From an uncultured Alphaproteobacteria bacterium (GTDB taxonomy: Bacteria > Pseudomonadota > Alphaproteobacteria > Thalassobaculales > Thalassobaculaceae): a stretch of DNA of 50,910 nucleotides. This document shows positions 17,378-25,928 of the stretch, piece by piece; the first letter of the stretch is position 1; every line of letters starts with the position of its first letter. The stretch is taken from NCBI GenBank assembly GCA_937776645.1, contig CALMRI010000063.1:1-50910 (forward strand), written 5' to 3'. A model generated the notes under the pieces. That model had not been told where the DNA came from. It made no database searches and saw nothing but the letters and a program-made list of their open reading frames with translations. Position numbers and translations under genes: made by a program.

Positions 17378-18424
17378 ATGGTTGGACGCTGGGTAAATAG
17401 GCCGAAAGGCTCCAATTGGGGCGACTTCGGACCGGACGATCAACAGGGCCGGCTCAACCTCTTGACCTCCGATAGGGTAGTCCGGGCGGTCCAGGAAGTG
17501 AAGACCGGCGATCGGTTTTGCCTGTCCTTGCCGTTGGATTATCCGGGTGGACGATTGCTCAATCCCCGGCGTTTCCCACCCCGGATTTTCACCACCCAGC
17601 GCGGCGGCCTGGCGAATTTCAACATGCCCCTGCATATCAGCGACCCCAGGTTGACCGACGTGGTCTGCGATGACGCGGCGCTGATCTGTCTGCAATACTC
17701 AACCCAATGGGACAGCCTCTGTCATGTCGGCGGCTGGTTCGATGCCGATGGTGATGGCGAACCCGAGGTGGTTTATTACAATGGTTGGCGCGGCGGCGAA
17801 CACATCGTCGGCCCAGCCGACAACCAAACCGGTGATGAATTTACCCGCTTCGAAGGCTCTAATGCCAAGGCCTTGGGTATAGAGAACATGGCCGAAGCTT
17901 GCGTCCAGGGCCGGGGTGTTCTGATAGATCTTGAAAGACGTCACGGCAAAAATCGGGTGCAGGTCGGATTTGATGAACTGGCCAACATCATCAAGGAGGA
18001 TGGGATCGAGGTGGAGGAAGGCGACATGGTCTGCATCCACACCGGTTTTGCCCAAGGTCTGATGGACGCAGCCAAAAGCCCGACTGAGCATGACCTGCAT
18101 AACACCTATGCCTGTCTCGATGGTCGTGACGCCAAGCTGCATGACTGGATTCGCGACACCGGTGTCGCGGTGATGATCGCCGACAACTACGGCATTGAGG
18201 ATACCGGCGTGCCGCTACCGCCTGGAAACAGCCCGATACCGATGCTGCCCTTGCATGAGTTGTGCATCTTCAAGCTCGGCATTCATATCGGTGAGATGTT
18301 CTATCTGACTGCGTTGCGCGATTGGCTGCGGGAGCATGGACGCTACCGGTTTTTCCTTACCGCACCGCCGTTGCGCCTGCCGGGCGCGGTCGGATCACCG
18401 CCCTCGCCGATCGCCACTGTCTGA
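17378..18424 (+). CDS. Cyclase family protein (kynurenine-formamidase-like metal hydrolase)
   Basis: The protein has 348 residues and belongs to the cyclase fold, PF04199. The family signature appears as TQWDSLCHVGGWFD, with D112 and H116 as metal-binding candidates, and downstream CIHTGF and MIADNYGIE as conserved core strands. Longer members of this type (about 340 residues) are found in alphaproteobacterial catabolic operons and are distinct from the 210-residue KynB. It is transcribed ahead of the ADP-forming acyl-CoA ligase, about 47 bases apart, suggesting hydrolysis of an amide or lactone followed by CoA activation. That link is inference. Confidence 0.83.
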   Translation: MVGRWVNRPKGSNWGDFGPDDQQGRLNLLTSDRVVRAVQEVKTGDRFCLSLPLDYPGGRLLNPRRFPPRIFTTQRGGLANFNMPLHISDPRLTDVVCDDAALICLQYSTQWDSLCHVGGWFDADGDGEPEVVYYNGWRGGEHIVGPADNQTGDEFTRFEGSNAKALGIENMAEACVQGRGVLIDLERRHGKNRVQVGFDELANIIKEDGIEVEEGDMVCIHTGFAQGLMDAAKSPTEHDLHNTYACLDGRDAKLHDWIRDTGVAVMIADNYGIEDTGVPLPPGNSPIPMLPLHELCIFKLGIHIGEMFYLTALRDWLREHGRYRFFLTAPPLRLPGAVGSPPSPIATV

Positions 18425-18471
18425 CCGTCTCCCTGCGCCATTTGGCCTTACCCCCAACTTCGCGAGACCTC

Positions 18472-20598
18472 ATGAGCATCCAAAATCCCGTCGCCCGGCG
18501 TCCACTTGACAAACTGTTGGACCCAAAATCCGTCGCCGTCATCGGCGCCTCAGACAACCACACCCGGATAGGCGGCCGCCCGCTCTATTATCTGCTGAAT
18601 GGATCGTTCAAAGGAGCAGTCTATCCGGTGAATGCCAATCGAGAGACGGTTCAGGGCGTCAAGGCCTATAAATCGATCCTCGACGTCCCCGGCCCGGTCG
18701 ATGCGGTTGTCATTGCGGTGCCCGCGGAAGTAGTCGTGCAGACGGTGGAAGATTGCGCCACCAAGGGCGTTGGCGCCGCCGTCATCTTCAGCTCAGGTTT
18801 TGCCGAACAGGATGAGCGGGGCGCCGCCTGGCAGGCCCAACTGACAGAGATCTCCAACCGGACCGGTATCCGACTGCTGGGGCCAAATTGTCTCGGCACC
18901 TTCAATGCCAAGACAGGCTGGCTCGCGACCTTCACCACCAGCGTCGAGCAATACCCGGTACAGCCCGGCCCAATCGCCATCGCCAGTCAAAGCGGCGCCT
19001 TTGGCAGTCATCTCTACACAGTGGCCGCCAAGCGCGGCATCCGTTGCACCTATTGGGTCACCACCGGTAACGAGTCTGATGTCGAGTTGTCGGAATGCAT
19101 CGCCTATTATGCCCAGTCAGATGAGGTCAAGGTGATCGCGGTCTACGCAGAAGGGGCCCGCAACGGTCCTGGTCTGCGCGACGCGTTGGCACTGGCCTAT
19201 AAGAACAACAAACCGGTGATCTTCCAGAAAGTCGGACGCAGCGGTGCCGGCGCCGAGGCTGCCGCCTCGCACACGGCCTCTCTCGCCGGGTCAGATGCAG
19301 TCTATGAAGCGTTGTTCCGACAATACGGCGTATTCCGTGTCGACTCGATCGAGGAATTGTTGGACATTGCGCTCGCCTGCCAGGCCGGTGCGATGCCGAA
19401 GAGCAATAAGATTGGCCTGATGACTATTTCTGGCGGCGCCGGCGTGCAGATGGCCGATACCGCCGAAGCCTGCGGCCTCGACGTCTCGCCTATGCCGGAA
19501 GACCAACAAAAATACCTGAAGGAGTTGATACCCTTCGCCGGCGTACGTAATCCCGTCGATATCACTGCCCAGGCTTTAAACGATCTCAGCCTGATCAAAA
19601 AATTTATGGAATCGATGTTAGACGAAGGCGGCTATGACGCGGTTGTCGCGTTCTTCACCGTCGTTGCCGGGTCGAAAATGCTGTCGGAAAAATTAATCGA
19701 TACCCTGCGCGACATCCGTATCAAATATGCCGACGTGCCGATGATCCTATCCATCGTCGCGCCCGAGGAAATCGTCCGCAACTATGAAGCCGAGGGCTAT
19801 ACCATCCTGGAGGACCCGGCCCGCGCGGTACGCGCCGCCGCCGCGCTGATCCATTTCGGCACCGCTTTCGACCGCGGCCTCGGAACTCCACCACCGGCCC
19901 TGCCCTCTAGTGCCCAAAGAGCGCCAGAAGGCATCGTTGGCGAAGCCGAGGCACGGAACATACTGGCCTCGGCCGGCATTCCCATGGCTGGCACGTACCT
20001 CGCCACCACTAAGGAAGAGGCGGTGGCCGCCTGGAAATCTATTGGTGCGCCAACGGCGATGAAGATCGTCTCGCCGGAAATCCTCCACAAAACCGAAATC
20101 GGCGGCGTGAAGCTTGGCGTCGACGGCGCCGAGTCTGTCGCAGATGCGTTCGAGGCGATCATGGCCGCCGGCAACCAGCATCACCCCAACGCCAACCTGC
20201 AAGGCGTTATCGTCTCGGAGATGGTCAGCGGCGGAGTGGAAACCGTGCTCGGCGTGGTCAACGACCCGGTTTTCGGCCCAGCCGTAATGTTCGGCCTCGG
20301 CGGTGTCTTCGTTGAGGTATTGGGTGACGTCACCTTTCGGTTAGCGCCGTTCGGGTTGGATGAGGCGCATCGGATGATCAATGAGATCAAAGGCATCAAG
20401 ATGCTGTACGGCGCCCGGGGCGCGGCGCCAGCCGATACCGACGCGCTGGCCGATGCGTTGGTCAAGCTTTCGGTCTTCGCCGACGCCAATGCCGACCGGT
20501 TCTCCAGCATCGATATCAATCCGTTCATCGTGAAAGAAAAGGGCGCGGTCGCGGTCGATGCGCTGATCGTACCGGTTGCCCAAGAAGGCGGGCATTAA
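18472..20598 (+). CDS. ADP-forming acyl-CoA ligase (acetate--CoA ligase family, fused alpha-beta)
   Basis: The protein has 708 residues. The start is placed at MSIQNPVARRP because the family begins at this point; the frame is open 150 bases further up but overlaps the cyclase gene. Order of parts: CoA-binding domain (LLDPKSVAVIGAS at 15-27), succinyl-CoA-synthetase-like flavodoxin domain with the phosphohistidine H267 in ASHTASLAGSD, then an ATP-grasp half from about residue 480 (KIVSPEILHKTEIGGVKLGV, FGLGGVFVE). It makes an acyl-CoA from an acid, ATP and CoA. Probably cotranscribed with the cyclase. The acid used is unknown. Confidence 0.9.
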   Translation: MSIQNPVARRPLDKLLDPKSVAVIGASDNHTRIGGRPLYYLLNGSFKGAVYPVNANRETVQGVKAYKSILDVPGPVDAVVIAVPAEVVVQTVEDCATKGVGAAVIFSSGFAEQDERGAAWQAQLTEISNRTGIRLLGPNCLGTFNAKTGWLATFTTSVEQYPVQPGPIAIASQSGAFGSHLYTVAAKRGIRCTYWVTTGNESDVELSECIAYYAQSDEVKVIAVYAEGARNGPGLRDALALAYKNNKPVIFQKVGRSGAGAEAAASHTASLAGSDAVYEALFRQYGVFRVDSIEELLDIALACQAGAMPKSNKIGLMTISGGAGVQMADTAEACGLDVSPMPEDQQKYLKELIPFAGVRNPVDITAQALNDLSLIKKFMESMLDEGGYDAVVAFFTVVAGSKMLSEKLIDTLRDIRIKYADVPMILSIVAPEEIVRNYEAEGYTILEDPARAVRAAAALIHFGTAFDRGLGTPPPALPSSAQRAPEGIVGEAEARNILASAGIPMAGTYLATTKEEAVAAWKSIGAPTAMKIVSPEILHKTEIGGVKLGVDGAESVADAFEAIMAAGNQHHPNANLQGVIVSEMVSGGVETVLGVVNDPVFGPAVMFGLGGVFVEVLGDVTFRLAPFGLDEAHRMINEIKGIKMLYGARGAAPADTDALADALVKLSVFADANADRFSSIDINPFIVKEKGAVAVDALIVPVAQEGGH

Positions 20599-20615
20599 AG
20601 GGGACGTGGGGCGGC

Positions 20616-20889
20616 CTAAACGGTACGGCGGGTCCATTTCCTGACGCATTCGGAAATCGCGTTCGACCCTCCCGTGCCGAACGTAAGGCGACGGTTACCG
20701 CCGCGCGGCGGCCCGCCGGAAAGCACATCACCATAGTCAATCGAGAGCTTGGTGAAATCAATGCGCGGCCATTCTGGTTTCCAGTACGCCGTGATTGGCC
20801 CGGGCGCGAACCGCGGAAACCGCAGTGGCGATAGCCGCTATCAGTATGCTCAGCGCGGAGGCGCCAACGAAGGGGCGTTGACGTCGCAT
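20616..20889 (-). pseudogene. Decayed DUF3179 gene (signal peptide plus frameshifted start of domain)
   Basis: On the minus strand an ATG at 20889 opens a signal-peptide-like segment, MRRQRPFVGASALSILI then AAIATAVSAVRA. That frame soon closes, and a neighbouring frame carries AYWKPEWPRIDF and TKLSIDYGDVLSGGPPRGG. The latter matches the start of DUF3179 proteins, whose typical form is W-P-x-T-D-F then hydrophobic-rich and SGGPP-x-D-G-I-P. The frame then runs out at a TAG (20618-20616) after about 35 further residues without the rest of the domain. No Shine-Dalgarno stands before the ATG. It is best read as a truncated, frameshifted relic occupying the gap between the acyl-CoA ligase and the sulfatase. 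Confidence 0.5.
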
Positions 20890-20964
20890 GCCGAAAGGTT
20901 CACTCGAGGCATCCACCCTGACCAGTCACGATGAAGTGGCCGGTAACATCTTTGGCCGCCGGGC

Positions 20965-22188
20965 CTACCAATCGCTTTTCGACAATACTCGAAGTTCCGC
21001 CAACAATTCGGGATGCCGGTAGCCCTGGTTCTCGCGTTCTCCCGGGTCCTGTTCAATGTCGTACAGGAACTCAAAGCCGCCATCCCAAAGATACTTCCAG
21101 CGGCCTCGCCGGACCGCGCGCTGTTTGCGGGCCTGCCAATCCTCGCGCACGGTGGGCAGATCAATGCGCCACTGCAAAATTCGCGAGTCGCCCGGCGGCG
21201 CCTCGGCTTTCAGCAAATCGATCCCATCCATCGGTTGATCCGCCACGATCCCCGCCGCCGCTAGCAATGTCGGCGTCACATCCATCAGGATGCTTGGCGC
21301 CTCGGCAACCGCCGCGGCCGCCACCTGTCCTGGCCAACGCAGGATCATCGGTACCCGGATACCGCCCTCCCACAAGGTGCCAAATCCATGGAAGAACGGC
21401 CCTTTGGTCGCCAACTCCGCGCCGCCGTGATCATAGGTCAACAGCACGACGGTATCGTCGGTAAGACCATGGCGTTCAAGCATCTCCAAGACCCGCCCGA
21501 CGCCGGCGTCCAGATGCTCGATCATCAGGACGTAGTCCGCCCGGTCGCCGTCCTCCCAAGTGTCATGCAACGCGGTTTCATCCTCGCGCCCCGGCGGACT
21601 GTAGGGCGGTAGCGCAGCGTTATAGGCGAGATACAGAAAAAACGGATCCGCCGCCGGACCGGCCCGGTCGATGAACGCCGCCGCTTCATCGGTGAACAGA
21701 TCGGTCGTGTAGCCGTCTCTCTTGATCACGTCGGTGTCACGATACAGCGCATCCACGCCGGTGCGGGTCTTGTGCGAGTAGTAATCAATATTCCACTCGT
21801 GAAAGCCGAGGAACTCATCAAAACCGTGGGCATTCGGTCCATCCTCGACCTCGTAGCCGAGATGCCATTTGCCGAACAACGCCGTGCGGTAACCGGCATC
21901 CTTGAAATAACGAGCCAGGGTCTTCTCGGAGACCGGCAAACCCGCCTCGCCCCGATTAATATTCCGCTCCATACCAAGATGACGGGGGTAGCGCCCGGTC
22001 AGCATCGCCGCGCGGCTCGGAACACAGATCGGCGCCGGCGCATAACAATCGGAATAGCAGCACCCTTGTTCCGCCAAGGCCTTGATGTTCGGGGTGCGAA
22101 TCTCGGACTGACCAAACGGCTCGATATCGCCGTAGCCCATGTAGTCAAAAACGATCAGCACGACGTGCTTGGCGGGAAATCTACTCAT
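20965..22188 (-). CDS. Sulfatase family protein with altered active site
   Basis: About 407 residues, starting at MSRFPAKHVVLIVF; a GGAG lies 8 to 12 bases upstream. The formylglycine motif is intact: C55 in CVPSRAAMLTG. R59, K107 and H109 (FGKWHLG) and the EGGIRVP block are also kept. Four other usual active-site positions differ: D-D is D15-Y16, the A-P-H-x-P His is L193 (YNAALPPY), D-N is D253-H254 (TYDHGGAE), and the Lys of G-G-K-G-T is F269 (HGFGTLWEGG). No signal peptide is seen. Fold and family are clear, but metal binding and sulfate-ester cleavage may be changed or lost. Confidence 0.82.
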   Translation of the reverse strand: MSRFPAKHVVLIVFDYMGYGDIEPFGQSEIRTPNIKALAEQGCCYSDCYAPAPICVPSRAAMLTGRYPRHLGMERNINRGEAGLPVSEKTLARYFKDAGYRTALFGKWHLGYEVEDGPNAHGFDEFLGFHEWNIDYYSHKTRTGVDALYRDTDVIKRDGYTTDLFTDEAAAFIDRAGPAADPFFLYLAYNAALPPYSPPGREDETALHDTWEDGDRADYVLMIEHLDAGVGRVLEMLERHGLTDDTVVLLTYDHGGAELATKGPFFHGFGTLWEGGIRVPMILRWPGQVAAAAVAEAPSILMDVTPTLLAAAGIVADQPMDGIDLLKAEAPPGDSRILQWRIDLPTVREDWQARKQRAVRRGRWKYLWDGGFEFLYDIEQDPGERENQGYRHPELLAELRVLSKSDW

Positions 22189-22443
22189 GCCCGTTATCTC
22201 CACGACTGGCCGCATCGCTCTACACTGGAAGGCCCGATTATAACAGGCCCGACCGTAAGGCAAAGCGACGCTGTACGGGCGCCCATAGTCGCTACGTCCA
22301 TAGCAACTCCGGACGAGCTCTGACCAACTCCTGAAAGCACTGGAAGCCCCGGTCCTTGTTAAGCGGTACGCACCTGCGCCGGATCCGTAAAAACCTTCCT
22401 CCGGCAACAATGGCACCGACAGCACTTTCGCGGCCTGGACCCA

Positions 22444-22599
22444 TCACTGCTTTATTCGTGAATCACTTTCATCTACCCGGCCGGATAGCTGGCGCATCTT
22501 ACACTGCTCGACCAGCTGGGCCATGCAGCCGAGGCGGATCACCGGCAGGTTGATATTGCTGCCGCCAAGTTTTCTGGGGTTTTTCTGTCCGCTCTCCAT
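22444..22599 (-). other. Possible small ORF (51 codons) in the 430-base gap
   Basis: The gap between the sulfatase start and the cupin stop holds one short frame with a coding-like start, MESGQKNPRKLGG, followed by SNINLPVIRLGCMAQLVEQ. It lies 20 bases downstream of the cupin stop on the same strand. No Shine-Dalgarno is visible and the product is not recognised. The rest of the gap (22189-22443) shows nothing protein-like. It may be a fragment of a lost gene or chance. Confidence 0.22.
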
Positions 22600-22619
22600 G
22601 GAGATCAATAGCCACGCCG

Positions 22620-22979
22620 TTAATCCGCCTCGTCGATGGGAATGAAGATCGAATGACGAATCTTCCCTTCTAAGGCCTTTGAGAGATGCCCCTTGCCGGT
22701 TATATCCTCGACCAAAATGACCTCGCTAGCGCCGATCTCACGAACCTCGCCATCACTGGCGGTAATCTGCACGCCACCATCAAGATTGATGATGTATTGC
22801 CGGCGGGGCGCGGTGTGCCAATCCAACTCATAGGTCGCCGGTGACTGGCGAAAGATGATTCCGTGCGCCGGGAGCCGCGCCGACAATTTGCTGGTCTGCT
22901 TGTCCTCGGCCCATTTAACCTCAATATCGCGGAAATGGGATTCGCCGTTCTCGTCAGCATAGAGATTATGAATGCGCAT
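22620..22979 (-). CDS. Small cupin-type protein
   Basis: About 119 residues, started at MRIHNLYADENG because GGAG lies 6 bases upstream; an in-frame GTG four codons earlier overlaps that site. The short beta-rich sequence carries a cupin-like pattern: WHTAPRRQYIINLDGG, then an ASEVILVEDITGKGH stretch resembling the second cupin motif with His. The usual H-x-H...E set is incomplete. It is probably cotranscribed with the kinase gene 80 bases upstream. Sugar-binding or regulatory cupins are common beside such kinases, but no function can be given. Confidence 0.7.
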   Translation of the reverse strand: MRIHNLYADENGESHFRDIEVKWAEDKQTSKLSARLPAHGIIFRQSPATYELDWHTAPRRQYIINLDGGVQITASDGEVREIGASEVILVEDITGKGHLSKALEGKIRHSIFIPIDEAD

Positions 22980-23059
22980 GGGGCTCTCCACAGAAACTGA
23001 ATTGGTTGGCCGCGATGATGGGCCGTCTCATGGGACGGTGCAAGATCCCCAATAGGCGT

Positions 23060-24007
23060 TCAAGAGGCGGCGGTTGCCTCGGTCATCGCCGCACGAACCG
23101 CCTTGGCATCTGGTATCGGCGTGACCGCGCCGTATCCGGTGGTCGACAGGCCAGCGGCGGCTACCGCGTATCGCGCCGCGTCAAACGGGTCGTCACCCGC
23201 CGCCAGTCGAGCCAGCAAACTACCATCGAAGGTATCACCGGCGCCGCTGGTATCCGCCGTGATTACCGTCAGCGGTGGTATTTTCTCAATCCGCCCGCCA
23301 GCGGCGACCATCGCCCCAGCCTCGCCGCATTTCAGCGCCAGCACCTCGGGACCGAGGGCGAGATAGAACGCAATAATCTCCTCCGGCGTGTTCAATGCCG
23401 TCAGGATCCGAGCTTCATCTAAACTAGGCAGCAGGATGTCAGCCTGACCAGCGGTCTCATGAATGACCGCACGGGCTTGCTCGAGGCTCCACAGGTTGAG
23501 ACGCAAATTGGTGTCATAAGCAACCTTGGCGCCGACCTCATGAGCCAGTTTGCAGGCCCGGGCCGTAGCCTCTCGGGCACTCTGGCTGATTGCCTGATTG
23601 ATCGCCGAGGTCTGCAGATACCGGGCGCGCGCAATGGTTTTCTCGGGCAGACTATCCGGGGTCATCCGGCTCGCCGCCGAACCCTTGCGATAATAGGTAT
23701 AATCCCGACCTTCGGCGACCGGTTCGATGAAGTAAGCCGCCGTCGGTGCGGTCGGGTCCCGGGCCACCCCCGACGTGTCGATCCCCTCGGCCCGCCAGAG
23801 ATCCATGTACATATCGCCGAACCGATCTGTCCCCAGCGCTGTCACATAGCCAACCCGCGCGCCTTGTCTAGCCGCGGCGATAGCGCAATTCGAGGTATCA
23901 CCGCCAAAACCTTGCAGAAAGATAAGCCGACCCTCGGGGTCCTCGATCCGGGTAAACTCGACCATTGGCTCCCCCAGGCAGACGATATCGAGGGGTTCTT
24001 TTGTCAT
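23060..24007 (-). CDS. kdgK: 2-keto-3-deoxygluconate kinase-like sugar kinase (PfkB family)
   Basis: The protein has 315 residues, started at MTKEPLDIVCLGEPM because GGGAG is 6 bases upstream; the open frame extends further without such a site. PfkB features: N-terminal GEPMVEF, FGGDTSNCAIAAARQG around 34-49, and the catalytic DTSGAGDTF with base D258. The GEPMVEF start and RYYR-like YTYYRKGSAASR block match KdgK, which phosphorylates 2-keto-3-deoxygluconate to KDPG. It is divergent from a plus-strand sugar-acid operon with an HpcH/HpaI aldolase, supporting a 2-keto-3-deoxy acid substrate. Confidence 0.85.
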   Translation of the reverse strand: MTKEPLDIVCLGEPMVEFTRIEDPEGRLIFLQGFGGDTSNCAIAAARQGARVGYVTALGTDRFGDMYMDLWRAEGIDTSGVARDPTAPTAAYFIEPVAEGRDYTYYRKGSAASRMTPDSLPEKTIARARYLQTSAINQAISQSAREATARACKLAHEVGAKVAYDTNLRLNLWSLEQARAVIHETAGQADILLPSLDEARILTALNTPEEIIAFYLALGPEVLALKCGEAGAMVAAGGRIEKIPPLTVITADTSGAGDTFDGSLLARLAAGDDPFDAARYAVAAAGLSTTGYGAVTPIPDAKAVRAAMTEATAAS

Positions 24008-24182
24008 CGCGCACTCCCACCGCCATTGGCCCAGCGACCACCTCGCCAATCCAAGCATCGTAGCCGTGATTTGACCAGCGGCGTAGAGATTCACTTCTAA
24101 CGCTTTGGCCGTGCAGCTTGCTAATGTCTGGCTAAATCCGCATGGAATAACCGATCAACCACGTCCGAGGGGGACCCCATTC

Positions 24183-24890
24183 ATGGGTGATGTAACGATG
24201 ACACCGACTGACCTTCAAAAACTCGCCGAATGGGATACGCCGACGATCTGCAATGGTCTGGAGCATTTAAGCGCCGAGTACCGGGTCAAGAGCTTCACGG
24301 TCGAGCATATGCAGTGTTTCGATGTAAACCTGCCGCCGATCGTTGGCTATGCCCGCACCGCGATGATCCGCTCGATGACGCCGGCTGAAGGGTCGCCCGA
24401 CGCGATTCGTCAGATGCGGGCGCGTTATTACGAAACCATCGCCGCCGACCCAGGCCCCTCAATCAGTGTCATCCAGGACATCGACCCGATCGCCGGTTTC
24501 GGTGCCTTCTGGGGCGAGGTCAACACTTCGATCCACAAGGGCCTCGGCTGCCTCGGTGTCGTGACCAACGGTTCGTTCCGCGATATCGACGCCTGCGCGC
24601 CCGGCTTCCAGCTGCTTGGCGGCAAGATCGCGCCGAGCCATGCCTGGGTGCATCTGGTGGCGATCGAATGCGAGGTCAATGTCTTCGGCATGGCCGTCAA
24701 ACCCAACGATATCATCCATGCCGATCGCCACGGTGCGGTTGTGGTTCCGGCGCAATGCGTCAAGGAACTACCGGCGGCTATTGATCTGCTGACCCGGCGC
24801 GAGGCAGTGATTCTCGACGTGGCCCGGGCGCCGGGATTCAATATTGAGATTCTGAAAAAAGCCATGGCCGACTCGGCCGAAATTCACTGA
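24183..24890 (+). CDS. RraA-like family protein (dimethylmenaquinone methyltransferase-like/HMG aldolase fold)
   Basis: The protein has 235 residues, started at MGDVTMTPTDLQK where GAGGGGG stands about 9 bases upstream; the frame is open earlier but not coding-like. The family core is present: TPTICNGL near 19, GYARTAMI near 55, GVVTNGSFRD with R133 and D134, and HADRHGAVVVP near 182. The fold includes 4-hydroxy-4-methyl-2-oxoglutarate/oxaloacetate aldolases and RraA-type proteins. In this context, with an aldolase and dehydrogenases, a catabolic aldolase or decarboxylase is more likely than an RNase E regulator. First gene of a four-gene operon. Confidence 0.85.
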   Translation: MGDVTMTPTDLQKLAEWDTPTICNGLEHLSAEYRVKSFTVEHMQCFDVNLPPIVGYARTAMIRSMTPAEGSPDAIRQMRARYYETIAADPGPSISVIQDIDPIAGFGAFWGEVNTSIHKGLGCLGVVTNGSFRDIDACAPGFQLLGGKIAPSHAWVHLVAIECEVNVFGMAVKPNDIIHADRHGAVVVPAQCVKELPAAIDLLTRREAVILDVARAPGFNIEILKKAMADSAEIH

Positions 24891-24900
24891 GGGCCCGCAA

Positions 24901-25899
24901 ATGTCCGCCACAACCAATACCAATAAGAAGCGCGTCCTGGTCGTTCAAGAGCTACACCCTGCCGGCATGGCGATGCTTGAGGCGCGCGATGATGTCGAGA
25001 TCGTCGTGGTCAATTCTCTGGACGAAGACGTAATCGCCGAGGCCGCCAAAGATGTGCATGGGATGACCGTGCGGGGCGCGAGGATCACCAAACGCATCAT
25101 GGATGCCGCCCCCGACCTGATGGTCGTCTCGCGCCATGGCGTCGGCTATGACGCGGTCGATCTTGAAACCTTGAATGCCCGCGGCATCCCGCTCTGCATC
25201 GCCATTCATTCCAACATGATCTCGGTGGCCGAGCAGGCTATGGCCTTCCTGCTGGCCTTGGCCAAGGAAGTCTCGTTCTACGACCCGATTACCCGCAAGA
25301 ACGATTGGACGGAACGTTATCCGGTGCGCGGCGTGGATCTTGAGGGCAAGAACCTGTTGATCGTCGGTTTTGGACGGATCGGCAGTAAGGTCGCCAAGCG
25401 CGCCAATGGTTTCGACATGAAGGTCTTCGCCCACGACCCCTATGTCGACGACGCGGTCATCCGCGCTGGCGGGGCCGAGCCGATCTCGGATTACAACGCG
25501 GCACTCGGCGACATGGATGCGGTGCTGGTCCATTGCATGAAGACCGCCGAAACCACGAATATGTTCAGTGACGCGCAATTCAAGGCGATGAAACCCTCAG
25601 CAATCATCGTCAACTGCGCGCGTGGCGGGATCATCGACGAGTCCGCGCTTTATACGGCTCTGACGACGGGCGAGATCCGCTCTGCCGGGCTCGATGTGTT
25701 GCTGAACGAGCCGTCCTCGGTCGATCATCCGCTGTTTACGATTTCGCCGGAAAAACTGATCCTCAGCCCGCATATCGCCGGCGTGACGGTGGAATCCATG
25801 GAGCGCATGGCCACCCAGACGGTCGACAACGTCCTGCGGGTGTTCGACGGCCGGCCCGATCCGGAATGCGTCGTCAACACCCAAGTCCTCAAGTTCTGA
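24901..25899 (+). CDS. D-isomer-specific 2-hydroxyacid dehydrogenase (phosphoglycerate dehydrogenase-like)
   Basis: The protein has 332 residues. NAD-binding GFGRIG lies at 156-161, and the family's catalytic triad is present as R241 (CARGGIID), E270 (LLNEP) and H291 (SPHIAGVT). A GAGGG is 7 bases before the ATG, and the gene starts 10 bases after the RraA-like stop. There is no ACT domain, so a hydroxyacid or sugar-acid dehydrogenase is favoured over SerA. It is the second gene of the sugar-acid operon and may reduce or oxidise a 2-keto acid formed there. Confidence 0.9.
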   Translation: MSATTNTNKKRVLVVQELHPAGMAMLEARDDVEIVVVNSLDEDVIAEAAKDVHGMTVRGARITKRIMDAAPDLMVVSRHGVGYDAVDLETLNARGIPLCIAIHSNMISVAEQAMAFLLALAKEVSFYDPITRKNDWTERYPVRGVDLEGKNLLIVGFGRIGSKVAKRANGFDMKVFAHDPYVDDAVIRAGGAEPISDYNAALGDMDAVLVHCMKTAETTNMFSDAQFKAMKPSAIIVNCARGGIIDESALYTALTTGEIRSAGLDVLLNEPSSVDHPLFTISPEKLILSPHIAGVTVESMERMATQTVDNVLRVFDGRPDPECVVNTQVLKF

Positions 25900-25928
25900 C
25901 CCCATAAGGCTTCCCTGGGAGAAACTCG

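Noticed and set aside
23459..24100. Plus-strand frame of 213 codons opposite kdgK
   Set aside because: Antisense to a well-supported kinase with complete motifs; composition typical of a shadow frame.
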